Below are positions 48,983 to 56,739 of a stretch of 64,000 nucleotides of DNA, in pieces. Made by a program: the position numbers and the translations under genes. Location: assembly GCA_007126095.1 (NCBI GenBank), contig SLBZ01000015.1:1-64000 (forward strand). The letters run 5' to 3'. The notes under the pieces are model-generated. The model made no database searches, was not told the DNA's origin, and saw nothing but the letters and a program-made list of their open reading frames with translations. Every line of letters starts with the position of its first letter. Positions within the stretch are counted from its first letter, which is position 1. Source of the stretch: Aquisalimonas sp. Its GTDB lineage: Bacteria > Pseudomonadota > Gammaproteobacteria > Nitrococcales > Aquisalimonadaceae.

Positions 48983-49739
48983 ATGAGCTGGAATCCCGCA
49001 CTGACCCCCGGCTGCCCGGACGAGATTGGCGTCGATGCCATCGAGACGCTGATTGTCCCCCGGGCGCGGGACATCGGCGGCTTCGAGGTGCGGCGCGCCC
49101 TGCCGGCACCGAAACGGCAGATGGTCGGCCCGTTCATCTTCTTCGATCAGATGGGCCCTGCGGAGTTTCTCACCGGCAATGGCATCGACGTGCGTCCGCA
49201 TCCGCATATCGGCCTTGGCACGGTCACGTACCTGTACGACGGTGATCTCCACCACCGTGACAGCCTGGGCACGGACCAGGTTATCCGGCCCGGCGCGCTG
49301 AACTGGATGGTGGCCGGTCGGGGTGTTACCCATTCGGAGCGCACCTCCGTCGTGAGCCGTGAGCAGGCCAGCAGGCTGTTCGGGATTCAGACCTGGGTTG
49401 CCCTCCCGGACGACAAGGAAGAGATCGCCCCGGCCTTCGAGCACCACGGCCAGGATCGGCTCCCGGTCATTGAGGATGAGGGTGTCAGGGTTCAGCTCCT
49501 GCTCGGCGATGCCTACGGCGAGCGGGCGCCGGCCACGCTCTACTCCGACGCCTTCTATGCGGACGTGCAGCTCGCACCGGGGGCACTTTTCCCGCTCCCG
49601 GACAACCACGAGGACCGTGGCCTCCTCGAAGGAGCGCATCGAGGAGGCCAAGCGCCAGTGGCAGGCCGAGCAATGGGGCGCGGGCCTGTTCGATCTCCCG
49701 CCCAAGGACCGGGACGAACACGTGCCTTTGCCAGGGTAG
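48983..49739 (+). pseudogene. Second pirin, broken by an internal deletion and frameshift
   Basis: From an ATG at 48983 (AAGGAGAG upstream) the frame encodes a clear pirin N-terminal cupin: ALPAPKRQMVGPFIFFDQMGP, RPHPHIGLGTVTYLYDG with metal His residues, and GVTHSERTS. It runs to LPDNHEDRG (residue 213). Pirins then need about 50 more residues of the second cupin before the C-terminal helix. Instead, the missing helix (SSKERIEEAKRQWQAEQW to HVPLPG) continues immediately in the +1 frame, from 49617 to the stop at 49739. The original frame runs into unrelated residues and stops at 49744. The simplest reading is a deletion of roughly 150 bases that also shifted the frame. The metal-binding cupin is intact, so a truncated product could still fold. 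A sequencing error alone would not explain the missing residues. Confidence 0.75.
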
Positions 49740-49814
49740 GTTAGCAATTCGCTCTGTAGATTGTTGTTTTGGAGTGAAAAGAGTATTGGACGACCCAGCC
49801 GTTGTGCGGTCTCC

Positions 49815-50633
49815 CTATTCCTTGTAGTACACAACCTGATGGCTGGAGGCGAGCAGGCTGCCGTCGGTGCTCCAGACCTCCGCGCTCTGGTCGAAGAACC
49901 CCTTGCCGAAGTTGAGTCCGCGGGCGCTGCCGAGGAGGTAACCGGTGCCCTGGTTGCGCACCTGCTCGGCGTCGGCGTGGAAGTAGGTGGTCAGGGTGAC
50001 CGTGCCGATGGGTGTCCACGCGCCGCGGCGCACGAAGATGCGCGGGAAGAACGCGTCACACAGGGCGGCCAGCGATACGAAATCCAGCGGGCGGGGCGGA
50101 TTGTCGCGCAGCCACAGGCGGCTCTGGGACGGGATGTCGTCGTTGGGCCTGCCGCCGATGGCGCCGTCCACGAAGCGCATCTCGTAGCAGCGGGTCCAGG
50201 GCGCCCGCTCGACGGGTGCCGCCTGTTCCAGAGACTCCGCCGGGGGCACATCGGGGAAGCGTGCGTCGGTGGCGCCCCAGGTCTCCCGCCGCAGCGCCGT
50301 GACGGCGGTGGCGAAGGCGACGATCTGCTCGTCCTGCGCCATCTCCACGAGCCAGTGCTGGGTGCTTCGGTTGGTACGCATGGCCCGGGCGGTCACCGAA
50401 AACGCGCCGTCCGCGATCGGCGCCGCGTAATGGACGGTCAGCGAGACGGGGTCGCCCAGGCGCTGCGGGTCCGTCATCACCGCGTTCAGCAGGCTTGCCC
50501 CGATCACTCCGCCGAACGGCCCCACCATGTTGGCGTAGGCGGCCGTGGTGTGGCCGGTGTGAATCCCGTCGCCATGGGGCGCGAGTGCGACGGCTTCGTC
50601 GAATGGGTGAGCCTCCGGGGCGGACGCCATCAT
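49815..50633 (-). CDS. Acyl-CoA thioesterase (TesB-like hot-dog)
   Basis: A 272-residue double hot-dog protein. The N-terminal fold has GHTTAAYANMVGPFGGVIGASLLNAVM, with the helix that packs the active site. The C-terminal fold has PLDFVSLAALCDAFFPRIF and LTTYFHADAEQV, resembling the Asp and His/Gln sites of TesB-type and 4HBT_3 enzymes. It would hydrolyse acyl-CoA esters, but the chain is unknown. Its ATG overlaps the isomerase stop (ATGA), so it is the third gene of the SDR-isomerase-thioesterase operon. Confidence 0.82.
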   Translation of the reverse strand: MMASAPEAHPFDEAVALAPHGDGIHTGHTTAAYANMVGPFGGVIGASLLNAVMTDPQRLGDPVSLTVHYAAPIADGAFSVTARAMRTNRSTQHWLVEMAQDEQIVAFATAVTALRRETWGATDARFPDVPPAESLEQAAPVERAPWTRCYEMRFVDGAIGGRPNDDIPSQSRLWLRDNPPRPLDFVSLAALCDAFFPRIFVRRGAWTPIGTVTLTTYFHADAEQVRNQGTGYLLGSARGLNFGKGFFDQSAEVWSTDGSLLASSHQVVYYKE

Positions 50634-51244
50634 GCATGCTCCCTTTCTGGTTGAACCGGTCCGTTCAGTGCGTCGGCGACCCAGTCGAGCCGATCCTGCC
50701 CGAACCACATCGTATCGCCGACAAAGAAGGTCGGGGCACCGAAGACGCCCCGGTCCACGGCCTCCTGAGTGGTGGTCTTCAGCCCATCCTTCGCTGGTGC
50801 CAACTGGGCGCGCTCCAGCACTGCCGCCGGGTCGAAACCGCCGGCCTCCAGGGCGTGGGCGACTTCATTCGGCTCGTTTAGGTTGCGCGGCTCCACCCAC
50901 ATGGCGTGAAACACGGCCTGCAGATAGGGCTGAAAATCCGGCGTGTCGCGCATTGCTTCCGCGCCGCGCATCAGCAGCAGGGTATTGATCGGGAAGTGCG
51001 GGTTGTGCCGGAAGGCGACCTGATAACGCTCGGCGTGGCGCGCCAGATCCCTGTGGGTGTACTCCCCCTTTGCCGGCACCTCCACCGGCGAACGGTTGCC
51101 CGTGGCCTTGAAGACGCCGCCCAGAAGCATGGGCTTCCAGATGATTTCGGCGCCTGCCGCGGCGGCGATGTCCGGTAGTTGTGCCCAGGCCAGGTAACTG
51201 GCCGGGCTGCCCACATCGAAGTAGAAATCGACGTGTCTGGTCAT
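50630..51244 (-). CDS. 2-hydroxychromene-2-carboxylate isomerase / DsbA-like GST-kappa protein
   Basis: A 204-residue thioredoxin-fold protein of the HCCA isomerase/kappa GST group. VDFYFDVGSPASYLAWAQLP carries the active Ser (SPAS) that replaces DsbA cysteines. IIWKPMLLGGVFKATGN, NTLLLMRGAEA and the cis-Pro block GVFGAPTFFVGDTMWFGQDRLDWV are typical. It uses glutathione as cofactor to isomerise aromatic breakdown products or similar substrates. No other naphthalene-pathway genes are present, so the real substrate is open. Second gene of the HxlR-flanked operon. Confidence 0.88.
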   Translation of the reverse strand: MTRHVDFYFDVGSPASYLAWAQLPDIAAAAGAEIIWKPMLLGGVFKATGNRSPVEVPAKGEYTHRDLARHAERYQVAFRHNPHFPINTLLLMRGAEAMRDTPDFQPYLQAVFHAMWVEPRNLNEPNEVAHALEAGGFDPAAVLERAQLAPAKDGLKTTTQEAVDRGVFGAPTFFVGDTMWFGQDRLDWVADALNGPVQPEREHA

Positions 51245-51265
51245 CGTTGTCTGCTCCTTGTTCCG

Positions 51266-52000
51266 TTACCGAATGCCGAACACGCTCTCGCTCCAGGGGC
51301 GCAGATCCAGCTCGAATGTCCAGCAGTCCCGGGGCTGTGTGTGGAGGTGCCAGTAGGCGTCGGCGATATGCTCGGGGTCGAGAATGCCGTCGTGAGCCTT
51401 TGTCGCGTAGCGCTCCGGGAAGTTGTCGCGGATGAACGCCGTGTCGATGGCGCCATCGATGATCGGGTGGGCCACGTGAATGCCCTGCGGTGCCAGCTCC
51501 CGCGCCATGCTCTCGGCCAGTGAGCGCAGCGCGTGCTTGGCGCCGGAGAATGCCGAGAACCCGGCCCGGCCGCGGACACTGGCGCTCGCGCCGGTGAAGA
51601 TGATGGTGCCCCGCTCGCGCGGCACCATGACCCGGGCCGCCTCGCGCCCCGTTAGAAAGCCGGCGAACGCCGCCATTTCCCACACCTTGCGGTAGACCCG
51701 CGCCGTGGTCTCCAGAATCGGGTAGTGGACGTTGGCGCCGATGTTGAACACGGCCACCTCGACTGGTCCGACCTGGGCCTCGATGACGTCGACCATCGCC
51801 GTGACCTGCTCCTCGTTGCGGGCGTCGCAGCCGAAGGCGCGAGCCTGGCCGCCCTCGGAGTGAATGGCGTCCACCAACGGCGCCAGCTTGTCCTCGTTCC
51901 GGCGAGCGACACAGGCCACGTAGCCCTCGCGGGCAAATCGCCTTGCGATGGCGCCGCCGGTCGCGTCGCCCGCCCCAACCACCAGTGCCGCCTTGTTCAC
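51266..52000 (-). CDS. SDR-family oxidoreductase with Phe in place of catalytic Tyr
   Basis: A 244-residue short-chain dehydrogenase/reductase. The cofactor motif is VGAGDATGGAIARRFA (TGxxxGxG variant GAGDATGGA). VFNIGANVHYPI is the NNAG-like block, and GASASVRGRAGFSAFSGAKHAL covers the catalytic area. The YxxxK motif reads FxxxK (FSGAK), so the usual catalytic Tyr is Phe; this is either a specialised or altered activity. The GTG start at 52000 has AGAGGAG upstream. It is the first gene of the operon and carries a strong promoter overlapped by HxlR-type dyads. Confidence 0.88.
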   Translation of the reverse strand: MNKAALVVGAGDATGGAIARRFAREGYVACVARRNEDKLAPLVDAIHSEGGQARAFGCDARNEEQVTAMVDVIEAQVGPVEVAVFNIGANVHYPILETTARVYRKVWEMAAFAGFLTGREAARVMVPRERGTIIFTGASASVRGRAGFSAFSGAKHALRSLAESMARELAPQGIHVAHPIIDGAIDTAFIRDNFPERYATKAHDGILDPEHIADAYWHLHTQPRDCWTFELDLRPWSESVFGIR

Positions 52001-52016
52001 GGGGTTCTCCTCTAGG

Positions 52017-52064
52017 GTTCCTTTTTGGAACTTGAGTTTGAAAGGTATAGTTCTTTTATGGAAC
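52017..52064. promoter_or_regulatory. Paired HxlR-type operators
   Basis: Operator 1 is GTTCC-TTTTT-GGAAC (52017-52031). Operator 2 is GTTCT-TTTAT-GGAAC (52050-52064). Centres are 33 bp apart (three turns). Operator 2 exactly fills the spacer of the SDR promoter and operator 1 covers its early transcribed region. This fits repression by the divergent HxlR protein. Confidence 0.65.
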
Positions 52065-52071
52065 CTGTCAA
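52044..52071 (-). promoter_or_regulatory. Sigma-70 promoter of the SDR-isomerase-thioesterase operon
   Basis: On the minus strand the consensus -35 TTGACA (52066-52071) and TATACC (52044-52049) are 16 bases apart. Expected start near 52037, about 37 bases before the GTG. Confidence 0.65.
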
Positions 52072-52102
52072 TCTGTATGCCAGTGACTCAACAGGAGCCG
52101 CC

Positions 52103-52594
52103 ATGCGCTGGGAAGAACTGGATCAACAGCCCTGCTCCCTGGCCCGCACGCTCTCCGTGATTGGCGATCGGTGGACGCTCGTCATCCTGCGCGACTGTTT
52201 TCTCGGCGTGCGCCGTTTCGACGATTTCGAGGCGCGTCTGGGGATCACCCGTCACATCCTGTCCGACCGGCTGAAGAAGCTCCACGATGCGGGCGTCCTC
52301 GAGAAGCGGCCCTACCAGGAGCGCCCGCGGCGCGAGGAATACCGGCTCACCGCCAAGGGACGGGATCTTTACCCGGTCATTCTTTCCCTGGTGCACTGGG
52401 GTGACCGGCACATGGTGGATGAGAACGGCCCGCCGGTCCGCCACCGGCACCGCAACTGCGGCTGCTATACCCGCGCGGTTCTCACCTGCAGCGAGTGCGG
52501 CCAGGAGCTCCGCCCCCAGGACGTGGAGGTCGAGGAGTCACCGGCCTGGGCCGGCCGGGTGATGCCGCGAAAGCGGACCCGGGCCCCGGAGTAA
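52103..52594 (+). CDS. HxlR-family transcriptional regulator
   Basis: A 163-residue winged-helix regulator. The conserved N-terminal Cys (DQQPCSLARTL, Cys11) is the thiol that senses oxidants or electrophiles in several HxlR proteins. IGDRWTLVILRDCFLGVRRFDDF and ITRHILSDRLKKLHDAGVLEKR form the HTH and wing. Unlike short HxlR proteins it has a C-terminal extension with NCGCY and CSECG, which looks like a zinc ribbon. The ATG at 52103 is preferred for AGGAG six bases upstream. It is divergent from the SDR operon, with two matching dyads between them. Confidence 0.9.
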   Translation: MRWEELDQQPCSLARTLSVIGDRWTLVILRDCFLGVRRFDDFEARLGITRHILSDRLKKLHDAGVLEKRPYQERPRREEYRLTAKGRDLYPVILSLVHWGDRHMVDENGPPVRHRHRNCGCYTRAVLTCSECGQELRPQDVEVEESPAWAGRVMPRKRTRAPE

Positions 52595-52691
52595 GCTGTT
52601 CGGTACAAAAGGCACAGGCTTGGCGTAGGGTGGTCCTTCAGGTCCACCACAATCACCGATTAACCATCTATTCAACGAGCCGGAGACCCCC

Positions 52692-53267
52692 ATGAGCCGC
52701 ATTCTCGTCTTCTCGGGCAGCGCCCGCACCGAGTCCTTCAACAAACGTCTGGCGCGACTGGCCGCGGAGAGCGTGGAGCAGCAGGGGGGCGAGGCCACGT
52801 TCGTGGACCTGCGTGACTACCCCATGCCGTTCTACGACGGCGACCTGGAACAGGCGTCGGGGGTGCCCGAGCACGCACGGCGCATGAAGGCGCTGCTTGC
52901 AGAGCACCAGGGGCTGATCGTGGCCTCGCCCGAGTACAACGGGTTCATTACGCCGCTGCTGAAGAACACTCTGGACTGGCTCTCCCGGCCGGACGGTGAG
53001 GAGAACGGGCTGGCCCTTTTCCAGGGGCGCGTGGCCTGCGTGGTGTCCGCTTCCCCCGGGGGCTTCGGCGGGATGCGCAGCCTTACCCTGGCGCGGCAGC
53101 TACTGGTGAACCTCGGTGTGACGGTCCTCCCGGATCAGTTGGCGGTGCCCCGGGCGCATCAGGCGTTCGACGAGAACGGCCGTTTCACCGATGACGGCAC
53201 CCGGCAGCGACTGGATCAGCTCTGTGCCCGGCTGGTCGATACCGTGGGTCGCCTCCATCCCGATTAG
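52692..53267 (+). CDS. NADPH-dependent FMN reductase
   Basis: A 191-residue flavodoxin-fold protein. The FMN phosphate loop is FSGSARTESFNKRLA (about 7-20). The second conserved block is VASPEYNGFITPLLKNTLDWLSR (about 78-100), and ASPGGFGGMRSL binds the flavin. The family includes azoreductase, quinone and chromate reductases. It is downstream of hxlR in the same orientation with a 97-base gap and may be part of the same stress response. GGAGACCCCC precedes the ATG. Confidence 0.9.
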   Translation: MSRILVFSGSARTESFNKRLARLAAESVEQQGGEATFVDLRDYPMPFYDGDLEQASGVPEHARRMKALLAEHQGLIVASPEYNGFITPLLKNTLDWLSRPDGEENGLALFQGRVACVVSASPGGFGGMRSLTLARQLLVNLGVTVLPDQLAVPRAHQAFDENGRFTDDGTRQRLDQLCARLVDTVGRLHPD

Positions 53268-53358
53268 AAAGCCCGTTCCACGCCTGTAGGGTTGAGACCA
53301 AAATTACCGAAAACGGAGTGAGGTTGCGCATTGTTACCCCTTTCCGCGCACCAACCAA

Positions 53359-53460
53359 GCGCTGATCGGCGCTGCCGGCAAATCCACGACGCTGAAGCCG
53401 GTCATGGGTAGCGTGCGGCGTCGGCAAGGATCGATCCGCATCGAGGGCGGGGAAACCTGG
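53359..53460 (+). pseudogene. Relic of an ABC-transporter ATPase (LivF/UrtE-like)
   Basis: A short in-frame stretch translates as ALIGAAGKSTTLKPVMG followed by SVRRRQGSIRIEGGET. It resembles the Walker A region of branched-chain amino acid/urea ABC ATPases (ALIGxNGAGKSTTLKxIMG-x-V). The P-loop has lost two residues (GAAGKS instead of GANGAGKS), there is no start codon or upstream domain, and similarity ends after about 34 codons. The rest of the 272-bp gap between the FMN reductase and modA shows no gene. Confidence 0.4.
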
Positions 53461-53539
53461 TTGTTCCTGACTATGGTCTTCGCCTTCGGACACCGCCTGG
53501 AGGAGCAGGTCACCGAGGCGGTTCGCGAAGCCGGCGGCG

Positions 53540-54331
53540 CTAGTCATCCGGCAGGGCGAAACCGAAGTCTTCCAGAATGCTCCGGGCAGGCTCCTCCTGC
53601 AGGTAGGCGTAGAACATGCGGGCGGTCTCGCCGGCACCGTCCACCAGCGCCATCCGTTGCCGGAGCGGTGTGTGCGCCTCCTCGGGGATCAGCGCATGGT
53701 CGCTGCGTGCCGCAATGCTCGGGGCGCGGGCGAGAGAGTAGGCGACAATGCCTCCCTGGGCCTCGCCCGACAGCGCCAGGCGGGCGGCCTGGGACACGTT
53801 CTCGCCCTGGATCAGACGCGGGCGGATCGTCTGCCACAGCCCCTTCGACTGCAGCGCCTCCATGGCGGCGACCCCGTAGGGCGCGTGGTCGGGGTTGGCA
53901 ATGGCGAATCGCGTGATCTCGCCCGCCTCCAGGCGCTGGCGGAGCTTGTCCAGTGACCCGTCGACGATATCGGCCGGGTCACCGGCGGGGGCGATCACCA
54001 CGATGCGGCCGATGGCGTAGAGCGTGCCTTCGTCCTCGGTATGCCCGTCACGCTCGAGGGCAAAGACGTACTCTTCGTCGGCCGACAGGTAAAGCTCGAA
54101 GGGGGCGCCCTGGGCGATCTGGCGCCGGAAGTTGCCGCTGGAGCCGAAATTGAGGCGCACCGAGCGCCCGGTCTCGTCGTGGAAGCGCTCCGCAACCTCC
54201 TCCAGCGCGAACTGGAGGTCGGACGCGGCGGCGATGATGGGGCGGTCCGCCTGACTGATCGCGGGGGCGAAACCCGCCAGGGCGAAGGCGAGGCAACGGA
54301 ACAGGGTGACAGCGGAGCGGTGCATGTCCAT
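53540..54331 (-). CDS. modA: Molybdate-type substrate-binding protein
   Basis: A 263-residue periplasmic protein with a signal peptide (about 1-28, cleaved near ISQA-DR). The anion-binding loops are AAASDLQFALEEV, FGSSGNFRRQI and PYGVAAMEAL, as in ModA. No modB or modC follows: it lies 63 bases after tupA, in line with the tupBCA operon. It may therefore feed molybdate or tungstate to the Tup permease. Starts at 54331 and 54325 are both possible. Confidence 0.85.
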   Translation of the reverse strand: MDMHRSAVTLFRCLAFALAGFAPAISQADRPIIAAASDLQFALEEVAERFHDETGRSVRLNFGSSGNFRRQIAQGAPFELYLSADEEYVFALERDGHTEDEGTLYAIGRIVVIAPAGDPADIVDGSLDKLRQRLEAGEITRFAIANPDHAPYGVAAMEALQSKGLWQTIRPRLIQGENVSQAARLALSGEAQGGIVAYSLARAPSIAARSDHALIPEEAHTPLRQRMALVDGAGETARMFYAYLQEEPARSILEDFGFALPDD

Positions 54332-54394
54332 GGCCTTGTACGTCCGGTGGATGGTGTCGGCTGGTGCAAGACTCAGGTGCCGCGGGCCGGGGCG

Positions 54395-55216
54395 TCAAGG
54401 CTCCGGAGGCGTGGCGTCATTCGGGAAGAACAGCTGTTGCCCGCGCAACCTGAAGCTGGCGATCGCCTCCTGCCCCTGGTCGGAGAGCAGCCACTCGTGC
54501 CATTGGCGGGCCTTGTCGTGCTTCACGTGGGGGTGGCGGTCGCCATCGAGCAGCAGGCTGCCGTACTGGTTGAACATCACGTCGTCGCCGTCGAAGAGCA
54601 GGGTCAGATTCTGGCGATTGCCGAAGGCGGTCCATGTCGCGCGGTCGGCATAGGTGTAGGCGTCCATTGCCGCGGCCGTATTGAGCGTCCCGCCCATGCC
54701 GCTGCCCAGTTCCCGGTACCAGCGGCCGCGCGGCTGGATGCCGGCATCGTGCCAGAGGTTGCGTTCGGCGCGGTGGGTGCCGCTGTCGTCACCCCGGGAC
54801 GTGAACGGATGCTCCCCGTCGGCGATGCGGCGGAATGCGTCCAGGGCGCTGTCGGCGCCGGCGACGTCCGCCGGGTCATCGGCCGGGCCGACGAGCACGA
54901 AGTCGTTGGACATGACATGGCGCCGCTCCGCGGCGTAGCCGTCGCTGACGAATGCCTCCTCGGCGGCCGTGTCATGCACCAGCAGGACGTCTGCATCGCC
55001 GCGGCGACCGATCTCGAATGCCTGGCCGGTACCGACCGCGACCACCCGGACATGGATTCCCGTCGCCTCCCGGAATTTCGGCACGATGTGGTCGAACAGA
55101 CCGGAGGCCTCGGTGGAGGTGGTAGAGGCGAGGGTGATGGAATCGCCGGCCTGCACCGCGCCGGTGATGGCGAGGGCGATCGCCGCAAACAGCGCCCGTG
55201 GTCCCGATCGCCTCAT
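54395..55216 (-). CDS. tupA: Tungstate-binding protein
   Basis: A 273-residue exported protein with a signal peptide (about 1-23). The TupA signature LASTTSTEASGLFDHIVPKF is at the mature N-terminus. VGTGQAFEIGRRGDADVLLVHD and SRGDDSGTHRAERNLW are also diagnostic; the latter distinguishes TupA from ModA and phosphate-binding proteins. It delivers tungstate with very high affinity to TupBC. It follows tupC by 13 bases and precedes modA. Confidence 0.92.
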   Translation of the reverse strand: MRRSGPRALFAAIALAITGAVQAGDSITLASTTSTEASGLFDHIVPKFREATGIHVRVVAVGTGQAFEIGRRGDADVLLVHDTAAEEAFVSDGYAAERRHVMSNDFVLVGPADDPADVAGADSALDAFRRIADGEHPFTSRGDDSGTHRAERNLWHDAGIQPRGRWYRELGSGMGGTLNTAAAMDAYTYADRATWTAFGNRQNLTLLFDGDDVMFNQYGSLLLDGDRHPHVKHDKARQWHEWLLSDQGQEAIASFRLRGQQLFFPNDATPPEP

Positions 55217-55229
55217 TGCCAGCCTCCCG

Positions 55230-55964
55230 TCACCAGACCAGATCGCCCCGCACGAATGCTGCCGCCTGCGCCGAGCGCGGGGCCTCGAAGAACTGCTGTA
55301 CCGGCGAGCGCTCCACCAGTGTTCCGTTCACCAGAAATATCACGTCGTCCGCCAGACGCCGGGCCTGACCAAGGTCGTGCGTGCTCATGACGATGCAGGT
55401 GCCGTTGTGGTGGAAGGTGTCCACTGCCTCTTCCACCGCCCGGATCGCCGCGGGGTCGAGCGCGGCGGTGGGCTCATCCATGAACAGGATCTCCGGGCGC
55501 AGCGCCCAGGCCCGGGCCAGAGCCAGACGTTGCTGCTCGCCGCCGGAGAGCACACGTGCGGGTCGGTGTGCGATCGCCTGCAGGCCGAACTGCTCGATGG
55601 CCTCGTCGGCGCGCCGGGCGCGCTCCCGCCGCGGCACGCCCTGGGCGCCAAGGGCGTGGCGCACGTTCGCAAGCGCCGAACGGCGCAGCAGCACCGGCCG
55701 CTGGAACACCATGGCCTGCCGGCGGCGGATGGTGTCCGGTGTGGCGCCGCCGCACCAGCGCACGGTGCCCGCCGTTGGCGCCAAGAGGCCGTGACAGATC
55801 CGCATCAACAGGCTCTTGCCGGCTCCGTTCGGACCCATGATCAACGTCTTGCCGTTGCGCTCCAGGCGCAGGTCCAGGGGGTGCAGCAGCGTCTGTCCGC
55901 GATGGCGGAACGCCACCCCTTCCAGTTCCAGCGGCAGCAGCGACAACGGCTCGGCCCGGTTCAT
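55230..55964 (-). CDS. tupC: Tungstate ABC transporter ATPase
   Basis: A 244-residue ABC ATPase. Walker A is GPNGAGKSLLM (about residues 43-53). The Q-loop is in MVFQRPVLLRRSA, the ABC signature is LSGGEQQRLALARAWAL, Walker B is ILFMDEPTAALDP and the switch His is in STHDLGQARRLADD. It lacks the C-terminal MOP domain of ModC, as expected for TupC. Its start overlaps the tupB stop by four bases. Confidence 0.92.
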   Translation of the reverse strand: MNRAEPLSLLPLELEGVAFRHRGQTLLHPLDLRLERNGKTLIMGPNGAGKSLLMRICHGLLAPTAGTVRWCGGATPDTIRRRQAMVFQRPVLLRRSALANVRHALGAQGVPRRERARRADEAIEQFGLQAIAHRPARVLSGGEQQRLALARAWALRPEILFMDEPTAALDPAAIRAVEEAVDTFHHNGTCIVMSTHDLGQARRLADDVIFLVNGTLVERSPVQQFFEAPRSAQAAAFVRGDLVW

Positions 55965-56656
55965 CCCAACCGCCTCCTGGCCGACTCACCGACCATGTAC
56001 GCCACCGCATTCACTGTGGCCACCAGCACCAGCAGAATGATGCCAAGCCCGAGGGCCAGCGGCAGGTTGCCACGGTTGGTCTCCAGGGCGATGGAGGTGG
56101 TCATGACGCGGGTCACGCCGGAGATGTTGCCGCCGACGATGAGTACGGCGCCCACCTCGGCGCTGGCCCGCCCGAACCCGGCCAGAACGACGGTGGTCAG
56201 GCTGAAGCGGGCGTCCCACAGCAGCGTTGGAATGGCGCCCAGCCTGGATACGCCGAGGGACTGGAGCTGCTCCCGGTACTCGCCCCAGAGCTCCTCGATC
56301 ACCTGGCGGGACAGGGCGGCAACGATCGGGAGTATGAGCACGACCTGGGCAATCACCATGGCCGTGGGCGTGAACAGCAACCCCAGTTCCCCGAGCGGGC
56401 CGGCCCGCGAGAGCATCAGGTAGACCATCAGCCCCGCAACCACCGGCGGCAGCCCCATGAAGGCATTGAGGATGACGATCAGCAGCCCGCGGCCGGGGAA
56501 CTGCCACAGGGCGATGGCGGCGCCCAGCGGCAGGGCAATGGCACTGGCAATGAGCACCGCCGTCAGGGAGACCTGCAGCGACAGCGTGACGATTTCCACC
56601 AGCACCGGATCCCGTTCGGCGATCAACCGGAAGGCGGCCTGAAAGGCGTTGTCCAT
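55961..56656 (-). CDS. tupB: Tungstate ABC transporter permease
   Basis: A 231-residue permease with about five membrane helices. The ABC coupling-helix (EAA-like) block is EYREQLQSLGVSRLGAIPTLLWDARFSLTTVVLAGFGRASAEVGAVLIVGGN, seen here around residues 130-180. Opening and length match TupB. The ATG at 56656 gives the normal length. First gene of tupBCA-modA, divergent from an HTH/PBP regulator across an 83-base gap. Confidence 0.9.
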   Translation of the reverse strand: MDNAFQAAFRLIAERDPVLVEIVTLSLQVSLTAVLIASAIALPLGAAIALWQFPGRGLLIVILNAFMGLPPVVAGLMVYLMLSRAGPLGELGLLFTPTAMVIAQVVLILPIVAALSRQVIEELWGEYREQLQSLGVSRLGAIPTLLWDARFSLTTVVLAGFGRASAEVGAVLIVGGNISGVTRVMTTSIALETNRGNLPLALGLGIILLVLVATVNAVAYMVGESARRRLG

Positions 56657-56739
56657 GGTGTTCCGCGCGTTGTTATCTTTCCGGCATTGTCTGCACGGCG
56701 TACACTCAATGCACCTGTTTCCGGAAAATATGCAGTCAA

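Noticed and set aside
56657..56739. A classical ModE box or clear sigma-70 promoter between tupB and its regulator
   Set aside because: Neither a ModE-type dyad nor a well-spaced -35/-10 pair could be read; only the short TTTCCGGAAA palindrome stands out.
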